Both the position numbers and the translations under genes were made by a program. DNA of 64,000 bases from Brevibacillus laterosporus LMG 15441 (GTDB lineage Bacteria; Bacillota; Bacilli; Brevibacillales; Brevibacillaceae): positions 4,402,501 through 4,466,500 of the forward strand of contig NZ_CP007806.1 of the NCBI RefSeq assembly GCF_000219535.2, read 5' to 3'. A model generated the notes under the pieces. The model was not told the DNA's origin. It ran no database searches and saw only the letters and a program-made list of their open reading frames with translations. Below, in pieces: positions 1-9,455 of the stretch. Every line of letters starts with the position of its first letter. The first letter of the stretch is position 1.

Positions 1-343
1 AGGTAGCAATGTCTATATTTAGTTCCTCGTAAATGCTGAGCAATTCTTTCATCATCAGCTTCCCTATTCCACGTCCACGCCACTCTGGTTTGACTGCCGT
101 TCCGCCATTCCAGGCCACCTTTTTCCCTTTGATCATACGCCAACTGGTTAGAATAAACCCGATAGGCTCCTCGTCCTTACATGCTACAATAGATAAATCA
201 GGAGAAAGCTCATCCTTACCTAAACGTTTCAAAAAAGAATCAGTATCAACCTGAATATCAACGAAATATTCAGAAAACCCTGCGTTCCAAAGCCGCACCG
301 CTTCGTCAAAAGTCAGATGAGTCAGTCGTTTAAAAGTAATCAT
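1..343 (-). CDS. GNAT family N-acetyltransferase (3' end outside window)
   Basis: Only the first ~114 residues are present; the gene runs off the left edge. The reading frame begins MITFKRLTHLTFDEAVRLWN and contains the GNAT acetyl-CoA pyrophosphate loop R/Q-x-x-G-x-G/A as WRGRGIG after a VKPE lead-in, near residue 95. GNAT enzymes transfer an acetyl group from acetyl-CoA to an amine; the acceptor cannot be told from sequence. A GGGGG ribosome site touches a first ATG at 349 and lies 6 nt before a second ATG at 343, so the second is chosen. Substrate and pathway are unknown. Confidence 0.8.
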   Translation of the reverse strand, partial: MITFKRLTHLTFDEAVRLWNAGFSEYFVDIQVDTDSFLKRLGKDELSPDLSIVACKDEEPIGFILTSWRMIKGKKVAWNGGTAVKPEWRGRGIGKLMMKELLSIYEELNIDIAT

Positions 344-516
344 CTTCATCCCCCTTTAATCAATCATAAGCTACTTCAAAAGAAACGATGCTTCTAAATT
401 TGTAACTCTTGCACAAAACAAGTTTATTCTCTCATTAGATTCTTCTTCATTCAATAAAAGCCGAATAAAAAAACTTATTTATCAAAAAAATCAAAATAAA
501 ATTCACCCGCTTCGCT

Positions 517-1110
517 TCATGCCTGCTGAACTACCCCACAGCCCCGGCTTACAAATTGATACACACTATCGGTAAGCTCCATGAGATCGTAATTTTGATC
601 GTTCATGACCCAATTCGTCATCAAATCATCGACAACGCCAAAGACCATTCTACGAGTTACTTTAATATCCAAGAGTGGGTCGAATTCTCCATTCTCAATT
701 CCCAGCTTTAATATCTTATCAATCATGGACAGATAATCTTTTAGAATCTTGTTGATTGTGCGCCGTACCTCTTTATCAGAATGCCTTAATTCTAATTGCG
801 TTACCATCGCAAAATGAGGATTATTCGAGAATCGTGAAAAATGACCTTCTACAAATACTCGCAGCTTATCGGTCGCTTTGCTCGCCCGATCTATATCAGG
901 AGACATTTCTTCTAAAAACTCTGTAATTTTATCTTCAAATAACGACAACAAAATGTCTTCCTTATTTTTAAAATATAAATAAACAGTACCGTCAGCAACA
1001 CCAGCTCTTTTAGCAATCTTTGAAACGTGAGCCTGTTGAAACCCGTTTTCGGCAATAACGACAGTGGCAGCTTCTATAATCTTTTTATATTTCGGTTTTA
1101 ATTTCCGCAC
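517..1110 (-). CDS. fadR: TetR/AcrR transcriptional regulator, FadR (YsiA)-like
   Basis: A 197-residue repressor. The N-terminal TetR helix-turn-helix (about residues 8-55) contains AGVADGTVYLYFKNKEDIL, nearly identical in pattern to Bacillus FadR, which represses fatty-acid degradation genes and is released by long-chain acyl-CoA. The C-terminal half includes VTQLELRHS and TNWVMNDQNYDL, also FadR-like. It starts at GTG 1110 behind GAGGGG. The neighbouring minus-strand acyl-CoA ligase is a plausible target, because fatty-acyl-CoA ligases belong to the FadR regulon in Bacillus. Family call is strong; orthology and target are inferred. Confidence 0.82.
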   Translation of the reverse strand: MRKLKPKYKKIIEAATVVIAENGFQQAHVSKIAKRAGVADGTVYLYFKNKEDILLSLFEDKITEFLEEMSPDIDRASKATDKLRVFVEGHFSRFSNNPHFAMVTQLELRHSDKEVRRTINKILKDYLSMIDKILKLGIENGEFDPLLDIKVTRRMVFGVVDDLMTNWVMNDQNYDLMELTDSVYQFVSRGCGVVQQA

Positions 1111-1333
1111 GTTAACCCCTCACCTATTGATCCTGCTATTTATCAATCTCCCATTATTTTAGCCTATCATAACAGGCCTATCCCAACAATGCTTATTACA
1201 TGCAATGCCAAAGGACCAATATCCCCTAGAACCATCCTAACTTTATACCCTATACAGCAAATCCTTGAAAGCAGACAAAGCTCTATAAAGGTACGTTGCC
1301 CGATATGTAGGAAAAACCAGAAATACAATAAGT

Positions 1334-1367
1334 AAAAAGTCTTCTCCTGAATGCAGAGAAGACTTTT
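1334..1367. terminator. Rho-independent terminator, probably bidirectional
   Basis: Arms AAAGTCTTCTC and GAGAAGACTTT enclose a 9-nt loop, with A and T runs on the two sides. It lies just downstream of the 46-residue membrane peptide gene on the minus strand. Bases 1111-1333 between here and the TetR gene hold no gene that I can support. Confidence 0.7.
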
Positions 1368-1373
1368 ATACAA

Positions 1374-1514
1374 CTATAGTAAAATGACATAAATAACCCC
1401 AAACAAACTGACTATACCTAATCCAAATAGTAGAGCAATTCCTTGAAAGTCCAAATTCTGTTCCTTCCACCAAAGCTGCGCATATCGCTGACACTGACAG
1501 CGAATCCACTCCAT
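1374..1514 (-). CDS. small membrane protein, 46 residues
   Basis: A short reading frame starting MEWIRCQCQRYAQLWW, with an amphipathic N-terminus followed by one hydrophobic stretch (about residues 26-45, GIALLFGLGIVSLFGVIYVI) that fits a single membrane helix. It has a convincing ribosome site (AAAGGGGG, 7 nt before ATG 1514) and a terminator immediately after the stop. It lies about 80 nt downstream of the acyl-CoA ligase and may be cotranscribed. I do not recognise a family; function is unknown. Confidence 0.55.
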   Translation of the reverse strand: MEWIRCQCQRYAQLWWKEQNLDFQGIALLFGLGIVSLFGVIYVILL

Positions 1515-1597
1515 AGACAGTCCCCCTTTCTCTCAACATATTCATTAGAGAAAAAGAAGGGCTAGACGTTTAACTGATAACGTACACCTATCTTTCC

Positions 1598-3220
1598 TTA
1601 TGCTTGCGGTTCCTTAGCATAATGGTCAACTATTTGCTCACGTAACGCTCGTTTTAAGAATTTGCCTACAGATGTTTTTGGAATCTCTTTTACAAATAGG
1701 ACATCATCTGGTAGCCACCACTTGGCAAATTTAGGTTTCAAATAGGCAAGCAGCTCTTCCTTTGAAACGCTTTGTCCTTCTTTTAATACAACGCACGCGA
1801 TTGGTCGTTCTCCCCATTGCGGATGAGGTACACCCACGCAGGATGCCTCCGCTATAGCCTCATGACCCATCAGCGCATTTTCTACATCCACAGAAGAAAT
1901 CCATTCTCCCCCACTCTTAATTAAATCCTTCGTGCGGTCAACTAGCTTCACAAATCCTTCTGCATCTACAGTCGCTACGTCTCCCGTATGTAGCCAGCCA
2001 TCTTGGAATGTTTCTTCACTCCGCTCATCTTTATAATAGCTATCCGCAATCCATGGGCCACGAATTAACAGCTCGCCCATCTCTTTACCATCCGCCTTCA
2101 CTTCTCCATTCGCCCCCACTATCTTCATCTGAAGGCCAGGAACCAATGTTCCCTGTTTGCAGAGGAAATCTAATTTTTCTTCCTCCGATAAATTTTCCTC
2201 CTGATAGCTTTTTAGCTTAGAGCAAGTAACTAACGGGCTGGTTTCCGTCATCCCATAGGCAACATAGAAGGGGATATTAAATTTTTTACGATACCGCTCT
2301 ACTAAACTGCGAGGAGAAGCAGATCCACCGCAAACAACGGCTCGCAAACTGGAGGTTTCATATCGGCCATTCTCCAATTCCTGTAAAAGACCTAACCAAA
2401 TCGTTGGCACTCCGGCTGTAATGCTTACTTTTTCTGTTTCAATCAAATCAGCTAAAATCTGAGGCGTAAAGCGCGGTCCTGGCATCACTTGCGTACAACC
2501 AAACCAAGTGGCTGCAAAAGGGAAGCCCCACGCATTTACGTGAAACATTGGAACTACTGGCATTGCGATATCTTTTTCAGCTAATCCTAGTGTATCTGCT
2601 AGCCCTATAGACATAGAGTGTAATACAATTCCGCGATGAGAATAGATAACGCCCTTTGGGTTCCCTGTAGTAGCGGACGTGTAACACATGCCTGCTGGAT
2701 CTCTCTCTTGGATGTCAGTTGGATATTGATAGGAAGGGTCTGCTTCTTTTAATATCTGTTCATAGGAATAAAGAGGTTGTAGATTTGAGGCAGGCAATTG
2801 ATCGTGATCAGTCATCAGTACAAATGCCTTTACAGTGTGTAAGTGATCTTTTATCTGCTCGATTAAGGGAAGAATGTCATCGTCTATCAACAGAACCTGA
2901 TCTTCTGCGTGATTAATGATATAGATGATATGCTCAGGAGATAAGCGGATATTAATGGTATGCAATACCGCCCCCATACTAGGAATAGCGAAGTAGGCTT
3001 CTAAATGTCGGTGGTGATTCCACGCTAGAGTTCCTACTCGTTCCCCGCGTTTAATACCAAGTGTTTCAAGCGCACTGGCCAAACGTCTTGTTCTTTCTCC
3101 AATCTCCGTGTAGGTAAATCGATAGATACCAGTAGATGTACGTGATATTACCTGTTTTTTGCCAAACATTTTTTCTGCTCTTTCCATCATAGGCGCAAGT
3201 GTTAATTGTGCATTCATCAT
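1598..3220 (-). CDS. fatty-acyl-CoA ligase (AMP-forming)
   Basis: A 540-residue ANL-superfamily enzyme, the usual size. It should activate a fatty acid with ATP to acyl-AMP and then acyl-CoA. Visible motifs are the P-loop YTSATTGNPKGV (about residue 180), YGMTETSP (about residue 320), LHTGDVATVDAEGFVKLVDR with the TGD aspartate (about 415), KSGGEWISS, and the C-terminal catalytic lysine region KTSVGKFLKRALRE. The sequence resembles the medium/long-chain fatty acyl-CoA ligase (AlkK-like) group. The start is ATG-ATG behind GGGGGAG. The FadR-like regulator nearby fits a role in fatty-acid breakdown. Chain-length preference is not readable from the sequence. Confidence 0.9.
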   Translation of the reverse strand: MMNAQLTLAPMMERAEKMFGKKQVISRTSTGIYRFTYTEIGERTRRLASALETLGIKRGERVGTLAWNHHRHLEAYFAIPSMGAVLHTINIRLSPEHIIYIINHAEDQVLLIDDDILPLIEQIKDHLHTVKAFVLMTDHDQLPASNLQPLYSYEQILKEADPSYQYPTDIQERDPAGMCYTSATTGNPKGVIYSHRGIVLHSMSIGLADTLGLAEKDIAMPVVPMFHVNAWGFPFAATWFGCTQVMPGPRFTPQILADLIETEKVSITAGVPTIWLGLLQELENGRYETSSLRAVVCGGSASPRSLVERYRKKFNIPFYVAYGMTETSPLVTCSKLKSYQEENLSEEEKLDFLCKQGTLVPGLQMKIVGANGEVKADGKEMGELLIRGPWIADSYYKDERSEETFQDGWLHTGDVATVDAEGFVKLVDRTKDLIKSGGEWISSVDVENALMGHEAIAEASCVGVPHPQWGERPIACVVLKEGQSVSKEELLAYLKPKFAKWWLPDDVLFVKEIPKTSVGKFLKRALREQIVDHYAKEPQA

Positions 3221-3411
3221 CGCAAACTCCCCCTATTCTATTTACTTTTTGGGACCGGAGCTCTTCTAGTTGCACGAACCGCCTGCAAATGTTTGCTTCT
3301 GAATATTCATTCTTGCTCATTCTTGTTTTTCCTTTCCCAAGCCTTAAAGAAAGTTGTAGAATAGTACAGATAAACAATTGTATATTTCTACCACAAAGGA
3401 GAATGTCAGCT

Positions 3412-3759
3412 ATGGATATGATCGTTAAAATTTCTACAGAACAGCAATGGAATACTGCCCAAGAGCAAGGTACATACCTACATCCATCCCTAGACACGGA
3501 AGGATTTATTCACTGCTCTACTCCGGAGCAATTCGAAGGTGTTGCTAATCGAATCTACAAAGGACAACAGCATCTGCTGCTCTTAGTGATTGATCCTACT
3601 CGGCTTAGCTCGGAATTAAAATATGATCTAGCGAAAGACGGACAATTGTATCCACATATTTACGGTCCTCTTAACCTAGATGCCGTCATTCGAGTAATAT
3701 CGTTTTCATCTGACAAAAAAGGATATTTTTCCCTACCTGCCGAACTCTCTTCCTTGTAA
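3412..3759 (+). CDS. DUF952 family protein
   Basis: A ~115-residue protein of the DUF952 family, which is of similar length throughout. The signature is GFIHCSTPEQ near residue 33, followed by LLLLVID and a C-terminal IYGPLNLDAVIRV. The family is predicted cytosolic and some members resemble glutathione-S-transferase-linked or ADP-ribosyl-transferase-like folds, but no activity is established. AAAGGAG at 3395-3401 sits 1 nt before one in-frame ATG (3403) and 10 nt before another (3412), so the latter is preferred. The gene precedes a thioesterase gene by 33 nt and probably shares its transcript. Confidence 0.78.
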   Translation: MDMIVKISTEQQWNTAQEQGTYLHPSLDTEGFIHCSTPEQFEGVANRIYKGQQHLLLLVIDPTRLSSELKYDLAKDGQLYPHIYGPLNLDAVIRVISFSSDKKGYFSLPAELSSL

Positions 3760-3792
3760 TGAAAGTAAAGTTATAAGAAGGGAAGTGTCAAA

Positions 3793-4254
3793 ATGAACCC
3801 CGTTCAAAAATTTTTTGTCAAGCAAGTACCATTTGCCCAAACAATTGGAGTTACCATCACACAATCATCACCTGGTGAAGCATGTGCTAGGCTCCCTTTT
3901 TCACCTTCTAATGTAAATCATGTCGGCACCATACATGCTGGTGCCCTCTTTACATTAGCTGAATCAGCCGCTGCTGCTTCCATTTTGTCCACCTTTTCTG
4001 ACTTAGTTCCTCATATTCTGCTACTAGTAACCAAAAGCTCTGTCGAATACTCTGCACCAGCTCAAGGTGATATTGTAGCGGTAGCTTCTATTTCCAAGGA
4101 GACAGAACAACTGGTTCGTAACACACTTAATCAGCCCGGCGACCGGATACGTTTTACAGTACACACGGAAATCAAGCGAGAAGGAGCCGATGAAATAAGT
4201 GCATTGGCTCAATTTGAGATGTATATAAAACGTAACGAAGTCGATAGACAATAG
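3793..4254 (+). CDS. hotdog-fold thioesterase (PaaI/DUF4442 type)
   Basis: A 153-residue hotdog-fold protein. The catalytic-region signature NHVGTIHAGALFTLAESAA (about residues 41-59) is that of PaaI-like acyl-CoA thioesterases and their DUF4442 relatives, where the motif forms the central helix and active-site turn. Such proteins hydrolyse small or medium acyl-CoAs in the cytosol. A GGGAAG site precedes ATG 3793. It is close behind the DUF952 gene and about 20 nt ahead of a sensor kinase. The substrate is unknown; a link to the nearby acyl-CoA ligase is possible but on the opposite strand. Confidence 0.75.
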   Translation: MNPVQKFFVKQVPFAQTIGVTITQSSPGEACARLPFSPSNVNHVGTIHAGALFTLAESAAAASILSTFSDLVPHILLLVTKSSVEYSAPAQGDIVAVASISKETEQLVRNTLNQPGDRIRFTVHTEIKREGADEISALAQFEMYIKRNEVDRQ

Positions 4255-4277
4255 GCTATCAACGTTACTAACACTGG

Positions 4278-6440
4278 ATGAGACAGGTCGTGAATGATAT
4301 GAATTTATTTTCTTCCGGTAACGATACGTTATTTCAGTCACTTATTGCCGAATCTCCGTTAGGCATCATTAGCGTAGCGGATACTGGTCACATCCTTAGC
4401 TGCAACCATGCAGCCAGTAGCACGTTTGGCTACCGGGAAGAAGAGATCATCGGCAAATCTTTTCCTATTTTATTTCCAACCATTCATGGATCTACCTTTC
4501 ATTCTTTATTCCAGCAGGAAAACCAATCTATTCCCACGTACAATCAGGAATGGATTGGTCTACACAAGAATGGAGCTAGCTTTTCCATAGATGTACACAC
4601 AACAATCATCACAAATAATACTCCACGAATTCTTGCTATCTATATTAAACAAAATCAGGCCCAGAAGTCTGACCTTTATCAATCCTTGTTTGAGCAAAAT
4701 CCTTTCCTTGTATACTCTACAGATTTGCAAGGCAGAATTTTCAGTTTAAATCATGCGAGCGAACAGATTTTAGGCTACTCCGCACATGAATTAATCGGCC
4801 GTTCTTATCAGGATTTAATGATGTTTGAGGAAGATCGCACCGCTGAGAGTATCCGATTCCGGCGGGTTCTCCAAGGCGGACATTACAAACTAGAAATCCC
4901 CTTTTGCAATAAACAAGGACATCTTGTCTACATTTGCCTGATCAGCTTTCCTAAAGTATTTGAGTCACAGGTAGTAGGTGTCTATTTTATGGGATTCGAT
5001 ATTACCGCTAGAAAACAAACAGAACGCGCTCTCATGATGGCTCAGGAAGACTTAAAAAATACGCTTCAGATGCAAAAAGGCATGACCTTTAAATTCATTA
5101 AGTCTGGCAAGGAATTTATTTATACAATGGCAGATGGCGAATTGCTGTATCGTCTAGGTCTAACACCAGAATATGTAGTAGGCCGACGTATGCAGGACGT
5201 CCTCCCTTATTTGCAAAGTAAGCGAAGCTACTACGAGAGGGCTTGGCAGGGAGAGAGTGTTACCTACGAAGAAAATGTAGTAGGTGTCTGCTATGTAGCC
5301 TCCTTGCGTCCAATTGTCCGCAATGATCGTGTAGTCGAGGTAATCGCTTCATGCATTGATATAACGGAACGAAAAAAAGCAGAGGAAGAGCTACGTTCAA
5401 CTAAGGATTTACTGGAATCTCTGTTTACCAACTCAACGGATGCGATCTATGTCTTAGATTTAGATGGTACTGTGCTACGAATTAATCGAGCTTTTGAAAA
5501 AATGTATGGTTGGAGTAGTGAAGAGGTAATTGGTCGACCTTTGCATGAATTTTTGCCAAATGATTCTCAGCAAATGATCTTTGTTTGCCGTGATAAGGAA
5601 GAAAATAATTACATTACCAGTTATGAAACACATCAAGAGCGAAAAGATGGTAGCAAGCTCTATGTCAGCCTGAGCTTATCTCCTATCCATGATGTAACTG
5701 GAAAAATTGTGGGAACAGCAGCTATTTCCCGAGATATAACAGAACGAAAAGCAACCGAGCAACTCCTGCTTAACTCTGAAAAATTGTCTGCTATTGGTGA
5801 ACTAGCTGCTGGGGTAGCCCATGAAATTCGCAACCCTTTGGCAGCGTTACGCGGATTCGTACAATTGCTCCGTTCATCCGTAAAGGATTATCAGCCTTAT
5901 TTTCAAATCATGCTGACGGAATTAGATCGTATTAATATGATTGTTAGCGAACTATTAGTTCTTTCAAAGCCACAGGTATTACGTTTACAACGGAAGAGCC
6001 TACAGCAACTGTTAACCAGCGTTGTTTTGCTGTTACAAACACAAGCCATTATTAGCAACGTCCAGGTGCTATTGGATTTTGGTGATGATGATCCTTATGT
6101 AGAATGTGAGGAAAACCAATTAAAACAAGTTTTTATCAATTTACTTAAAAACTCATTAGAAGCAATGGATAATGGTGGCATTATTCAAATTACGGTAAGT
6201 ACAAAAGAAGAAAGTACTTATATTCAAGTAGTTGATCAAGGCTGTGGAATTCCCGACGAGCTTATCTCTCAGTTAGGTCAACCGTTCATCTCCACAAAAG
6301 AAAAAGGCACTGGGTTAGGATTAATGATTACACAAAAAATCATTAAAGAGCATCGTGGTAATTTGTCGATTAGTAGTGAAGTGGGCAAAGGTACAACCAT
6401 CACAATCCGATTACCGCTCGCTCAATCCTCCAGCCTCTAA
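4278..6440 (+). CDS. multi-PAS sensor histidine kinase, sporulation-kinase type
   Basis: About 713-720 residues without membrane segments, so a cytosolic kinase. Four PAS repeats follow one another (about residues 17-120, 131-250, 265-370, 378-495), each ending in an FDITARK/CIDITERK/SRDITERK-type linker. The HisKA domain has ELAAGVAHEIRNPLAALRGF with the phosphorylated His near residue 515. The ATPase has N-box NLLKNSLEAMD, G1 DQGCGIPDE and G2 KGTGLGLMI. No response regulator is adjacent, as for Bacillus KinA-KinE, which feed the Spo0F/Spo0A phosphorelay. The start is uncertain: ATG 4278, GTG 4290 and ATG 4299 all lack an ideal ribosome site. Target Spo0F is an inference. Confidence 0.85.
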   Translation: MRQVVNDMNLFSSGNDTLFQSLIAESPLGIISVADTGHILSCNHAASSTFGYREEEIIGKSFPILFPTIHGSTFHSLFQQENQSIPTYNQEWIGLHKNGASFSIDVHTTIITNNTPRILAIYIKQNQAQKSDLYQSLFEQNPFLVYSTDLQGRIFSLNHASEQILGYSAHELIGRSYQDLMMFEEDRTAESIRFRRVLQGGHYKLEIPFCNKQGHLVYICLISFPKVFESQVVGVYFMGFDITARKQTERALMMAQEDLKNTLQMQKGMTFKFIKSGKEFIYTMADGELLYRLGLTPEYVVGRRMQDVLPYLQSKRSYYERAWQGESVTYEENVVGVCYVASLRPIVRNDRVVEVIASCIDITERKKAEEELRSTKDLLESLFTNSTDAIYVLDLDGTVLRINRAFEKMYGWSSEEVIGRPLHEFLPNDSQQMIFVCRDKEENNYITSYETHQERKDGSKLYVSLSLSPIHDVTGKIVGTAAISRDITERKATEQLLLNSEKLSAIGELAAGVAHEIRNPLAALRGFVQLLRSSVKDYQPYFQIMLTELDRINMIVSELLVLSKPQVLRLQRKSLQQLLTSVVLLLQTQAIISNVQVLLDFGDDDPYVECEENQLKQVFINLLKNSLEAMDNGGIIQITVSTKEESTYIQVVDQGCGIPDELISQLGQPFISTKEKGTGLGLMITQKIIKEHRGNLSISSEVGKGTTITIRLPLAQSSSL

Positions 6441-6518
6441 GAAAATAGCGGTCAAACTAACTCGCTTTCATGCCAGAATTACAAGCTTTTTTGGTGTTTC
6501 CTCTATGATCAATGAATT

Positions 6519-6568
6519 AGAGCCGATTTCGCCAATCTTGTAAGAGTAAGAGGAACGGCTCTTATTTT
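6519..6568 (+). terminator. terminator downstream of the first kinase
   Basis: Arms AGAGCCG (6519) and CGGCTCTT (6556) are followed by ATTTTTA. The loop is long (about 30 nt), so the stem is only moderately convincing. The rest of 6441-6709 is the leader of the second kinase gene; nothing else is evident. Confidence 0.45.
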
Positions 6569-6709
6569 TAACATCCTTCTAATAATTAATCAAGAACAAG
6601 TATTGAACAAAAGGCTTCCATGACTTAAAGTAAAGATAACGTTTTCCTTTTTTATACTCAAATGGAAGAGTGTGCTCCAGTTTTTTAGAAGGTAGGGTGG
6701 TTTTTTTAC

Positions 6710-8509
6710 ATGAGTAACTTGAAAGCTCTCCCGTTCTTTTCCTCTGTATCGCATCAGGATATTCTTGATCATCTACCAACAGGAGTCATTCAGATCGATA
6801 GTAGAGGAATCATCGTTTATACGAACCATGTTTTACTCCAATGGATAGGGTATGCTGAAACCGAATTGATTGGTAGGCCGTTGCAAGAGTTTTTTCCTGA
6901 TTTTACATTAAGAGACTGCGAAGAAGAGGCATCTCCTGTTGAACAGCATTATGAAATTAACACGATAGATAACGGCTCTCTTTATGTCAAAGCACTCATT
7001 CAATCCTACAGAAAGCAGGGCCAAACGACTCATCTCCTCCTTATTAGAAAGTTAGGCAAAAAAACGAAGTGGCGTAGAATTTTCGAAAAGTTCAAACAAA
7101 GCAACTCACACCTTTCACCTGATGATGCTTACATGACCCTAGATATTACAGGAGATTTTCGAGATGTCAACGAGAAATGTAGTGTAATAACCGGATACAC
7201 GGAATCTGAATTATTACAAAATAACGTCTATGACCTACTACATCCTGATTATTGGACTGAAGCAAACCATATCTATGAACACCTTCAAACAGGGACTCCG
7301 TTTGCAACTACTCTTTCCATCCGGCATAAAAAGGGACATCCCGTGTGGCTACAGGTTATGTTTCTTCCCTTGCTTGCCTTCGATAAAACCGTTGGGATGC
7401 ACGGAATCGCAAAAGAATTTTCACACGAGCATATGTTAGAAGAAGCGTTATGGGAAAGCCAGCTTAAGTATCAAATTCTAGCAGATTATACTTCTGATCT
7501 CATCACTTTTCTAGATTCACGCGGTAAAGTAGTCTTTGTTTCCCCCTCTCATGAAACGATATTCGGACATCCTCTGCAAGACTACTATCAACAACACCCA
7601 TTTGACTATCTGCATCCTGATGATATCCCTCATTTGCGCAAATGGTTTCATCATATATATGAAACAAAGCAAGTAGATGCTGATCCTATAGAATTACGGG
7701 TCAGGAATCATGACGGACATTTTCTCTTCATTCGTAATTCCTGTATTCCTATGCTTAGTAAAGACGGAAACATTCTGGGCTTTGCCCTCATCGGAGAGAA
7801 CATTCATCATCAAAAACAAACCGAGAACCTTTTACAACAATCAGAAAAGCTTTCTCTGATTGGCGAATTGGCTGCGGGCATAGCTCATGAAATTCGTAAT
7901 CCGCTTACGGCACTGCGCGGATTCACCCAGCTTTTGCAGACCCATCCTGAAGACAGCAATAAATATACAGACATCATGTTAAAAGAATTAGATCGCATTC
8001 ATTTTATTGCAAACGAATTATTACTGTTAGCTAAACCACAGGGATACCAATTAGCGCCAAATGATATCTGCTCCTTATTGCAGGATGTAATTACATTATT
8101 AGAATCGCAAGCTATATTAGCTAATGTCACGATCTCTACTCACTGGGAACCGGATATCCCCTCTCTTCTCTGTGAACCCCGTCAGTTAAAACAAGTATTT
8201 ATCAATATCATCAAAAACAGTGTAGAAGCCATGCCCGCTGGAGGTTGTATTCATATTGAAGTAACAAAGCTAGAGCATCATGTAGTAATCCGCTTTTCTG
8301 ATGAAGGCTGTGGTATACCTCTGTCTACATTAGAAAAAGTAGGCAAACCATTCTATACAACCAAAGAAACCGGAACTGGGCTTGGTCTTATGGTTAGTTC
8401 CAAAATTATACGTGAGCACAATGGTACTCTTCAGCTACGCAGTGAAATGAATCAAGGAACTACCATTGAAATTACTTTACCCTACATGCCAGAAGTAACA
8501 AAGGAATGA
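6710..8509 (+). CDS. PAS sensor histidine kinase, paralogue of the preceding kinase
   Basis: A 599-residue soluble kinase with three PAS domains (about residues 12-105, 135-240, 250-370). The HisKA helix ELAAGIAHEIRNPLTALRGF carries His393; the ATPase has NIIKNSVEAMPAGG, DEGCGIPLS and TGTGLGLMV. From the HisKA onward it matches the upstream kinase closely, showing tandem duplication with loss or gain of one PAS unit. Like its neighbour it is an orphan kinase and probably an input to Spo0A. The start at ATG 6710 follows AAGGTAGGG. The ligand or signal sensed by the PAS domains cannot be told. Confidence 0.85.
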   Translation: MSNLKALPFFSSVSHQDILDHLPTGVIQIDSRGIIVYTNHVLLQWIGYAETELIGRPLQEFFPDFTLRDCEEEASPVEQHYEINTIDNGSLYVKALIQSYRKQGQTTHLLLIRKLGKKTKWRRIFEKFKQSNSHLSPDDAYMTLDITGDFRDVNEKCSVITGYTESELLQNNVYDLLHPDYWTEANHIYEHLQTGTPFATTLSIRHKKGHPVWLQVMFLPLLAFDKTVGMHGIAKEFSHEHMLEEALWESQLKYQILADYTSDLITFLDSRGKVVFVSPSHETIFGHPLQDYYQQHPFDYLHPDDIPHLRKWFHHIYETKQVDADPIELRVRNHDGHFLFIRNSCIPMLSKDGNILGFALIGENIHHQKQTENLLQQSEKLSLIGELAAGIAHEIRNPLTALRGFTQLLQTHPEDSNKYTDIMLKELDRIHFIANELLLLAKPQGYQLAPNDICSLLQDVITLLESQAILANVTISTHWEPDIPSLLCEPRQLKQVFINIIKNSVEAMPAGGCIHIEVTKLEHHVVIRFSDEGCGIPLSTLEKVGKPFYTTKETGTGLGLMVSSKIIREHNGTLQLRSEMNQGTTIEITLPYMPEVTKE

Positions 8510-8584
8510 TAGAAAACGTGGGTTCTCTCCTTTTCGAAGACAGGAGCCTGATCCTAGCCCTGCCCTTGTATCGTGTTATTATAA

Positions 8585-8626
8585 AAAAATCACTCCCTAG
8601 TCCATATAAATTAGGGGAGTGATTTT
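8585..8626. terminator. bidirectional terminator between convergent genes
   Basis: AAATCACTCCC-TA pairs with TAGGGGAGTGATTTT (one bulge), flanked by A and T runs. It serves the kinase on the plus strand and the chaperone-like gene reaching it from the minus strand. Confidence 0.75.
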
Positions 8627-8646
8627 GCTTGCGTCGAAACGCCGTT

Positions 8647-9273
8647 TTACTTCTTCGCGTCTTCCTCGAAGACAGGTTGTTCAATTTTACTGATGTATTT
8701 AATATCTGCATTTTTCACTAAAGTATGAATCCATTGATCAAAAAACTCTTTTTTGTGCTCGCTCATTGCCTTCTCTTTTACTTTATCTTTTACATTCTCA
8801 TAAACAGCGTTATCACCAAATTCGGATTTATGCTGTTCAAAATATTTTTTTATTTCTTCGTCTTTCAATGGAATAGATGTAGCAAAGGCCTTCTCGGAAA
8901 GCTCGCTCATCTCCAAATCCTTACGCATGTCTGCTTCTGTAATTTTCTTGCGTTTTAAGAACTCTTCAAATTCTTCTTTCGTTCCCCAGCTTTTCTTAAT
9001 CTGTTCTACTTCAGCATCTATCGCTTTTTGGTCAACTTGTACCCCAAGCTTTTCCGCTTCTTGTCTTATAACAATTTCTTTGATTGCATTTTCCATAACC
9101 TTTTGCTGACCTTTAGGGGTAAAGCCATTAATGACACGATCTTTTGTTATTGCCTCTCCGTTAACAGTAGCTACTGCTGGTTCTTGTGTTTCCTGCTTAC
9201 CTGTCACACCTAGTATAACTAAACCTACTACTAGAATTGCAATAGTAAGCATGGTTACGTCAAATTTTTTCAT
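8647..9273 (-). CDS. membrane-anchored SurA/PrsA N-domain-like chaperone
   Basis: About 208 residues. An N-terminal membrane anchor or uncleaved signal (MLTIAILVVGLVILGVTG) is followed by VATVNGEAITKDRV, the start of the SurA N-terminal fold, and by helices with KEIVIRQEAEKLGVQV and DLEMSELSEKA. This is the chaperone part of PrsA/SurA proteins. The parvulin prolyl-isomerase domain expected in PrsA is absent, and the protein is too short to contain it. It probably assists folding of exported proteins on the outer face of the membrane. Start ATG 9273 is chosen over 9276 for better spacing from AGGAG. Confidence 0.75.
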   Translation of the reverse strand: MKKFDVTMLTIAILVVGLVILGVTGKQETQEPAVATVNGEAITKDRVINGFTPKGQQKVMENAIKEIVIRQEAEKLGVQVDQKAIDAEVEQIKKSWGTKEEFEEFLKRKKITEADMRKDLEMSELSEKAFATSIPLKDEEIKKYFEQHKSEFGDNAVYENVKDKVKEKAMSEHKKEFFDQWIHTLVKNADIKYISKIEQPVFEEDAKK

Positions 9274-9383
9274 CATTCTACTCCTTTTGCCATTCTATAC
9301 TTTCCTTCCTAGTCTTCACCTAGTGTAACATAAAAGAAATAAGAACTTGTGTAAAAAATATGGAATCCTTGTAAGAAACTCAA

Positions 9384-9412
9384 ACAAAAAACAACCTAAC
9401 CGTGTCAGGTTG
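9384..9412 (-). terminator. terminator of the Spo0E-like gene
   Basis: On the minus strand CAACCT and AGGTTG pair around a 9-nt loop and are followed by six T. It lies 44 nt past the stop of the Spo0E-like gene. Confidence 0.7.
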
Positions 9413-9455
9413 CGTAAACTTCTCCTGTTATGTTTTCTTAGGAAATACCGTAATC

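Noticed and set aside
1167..1373. Minus-strand 68-codon frame downstream of the small membrane gene
   Set aside because: It begins inside the terminator hairpin and has no ribosome site.
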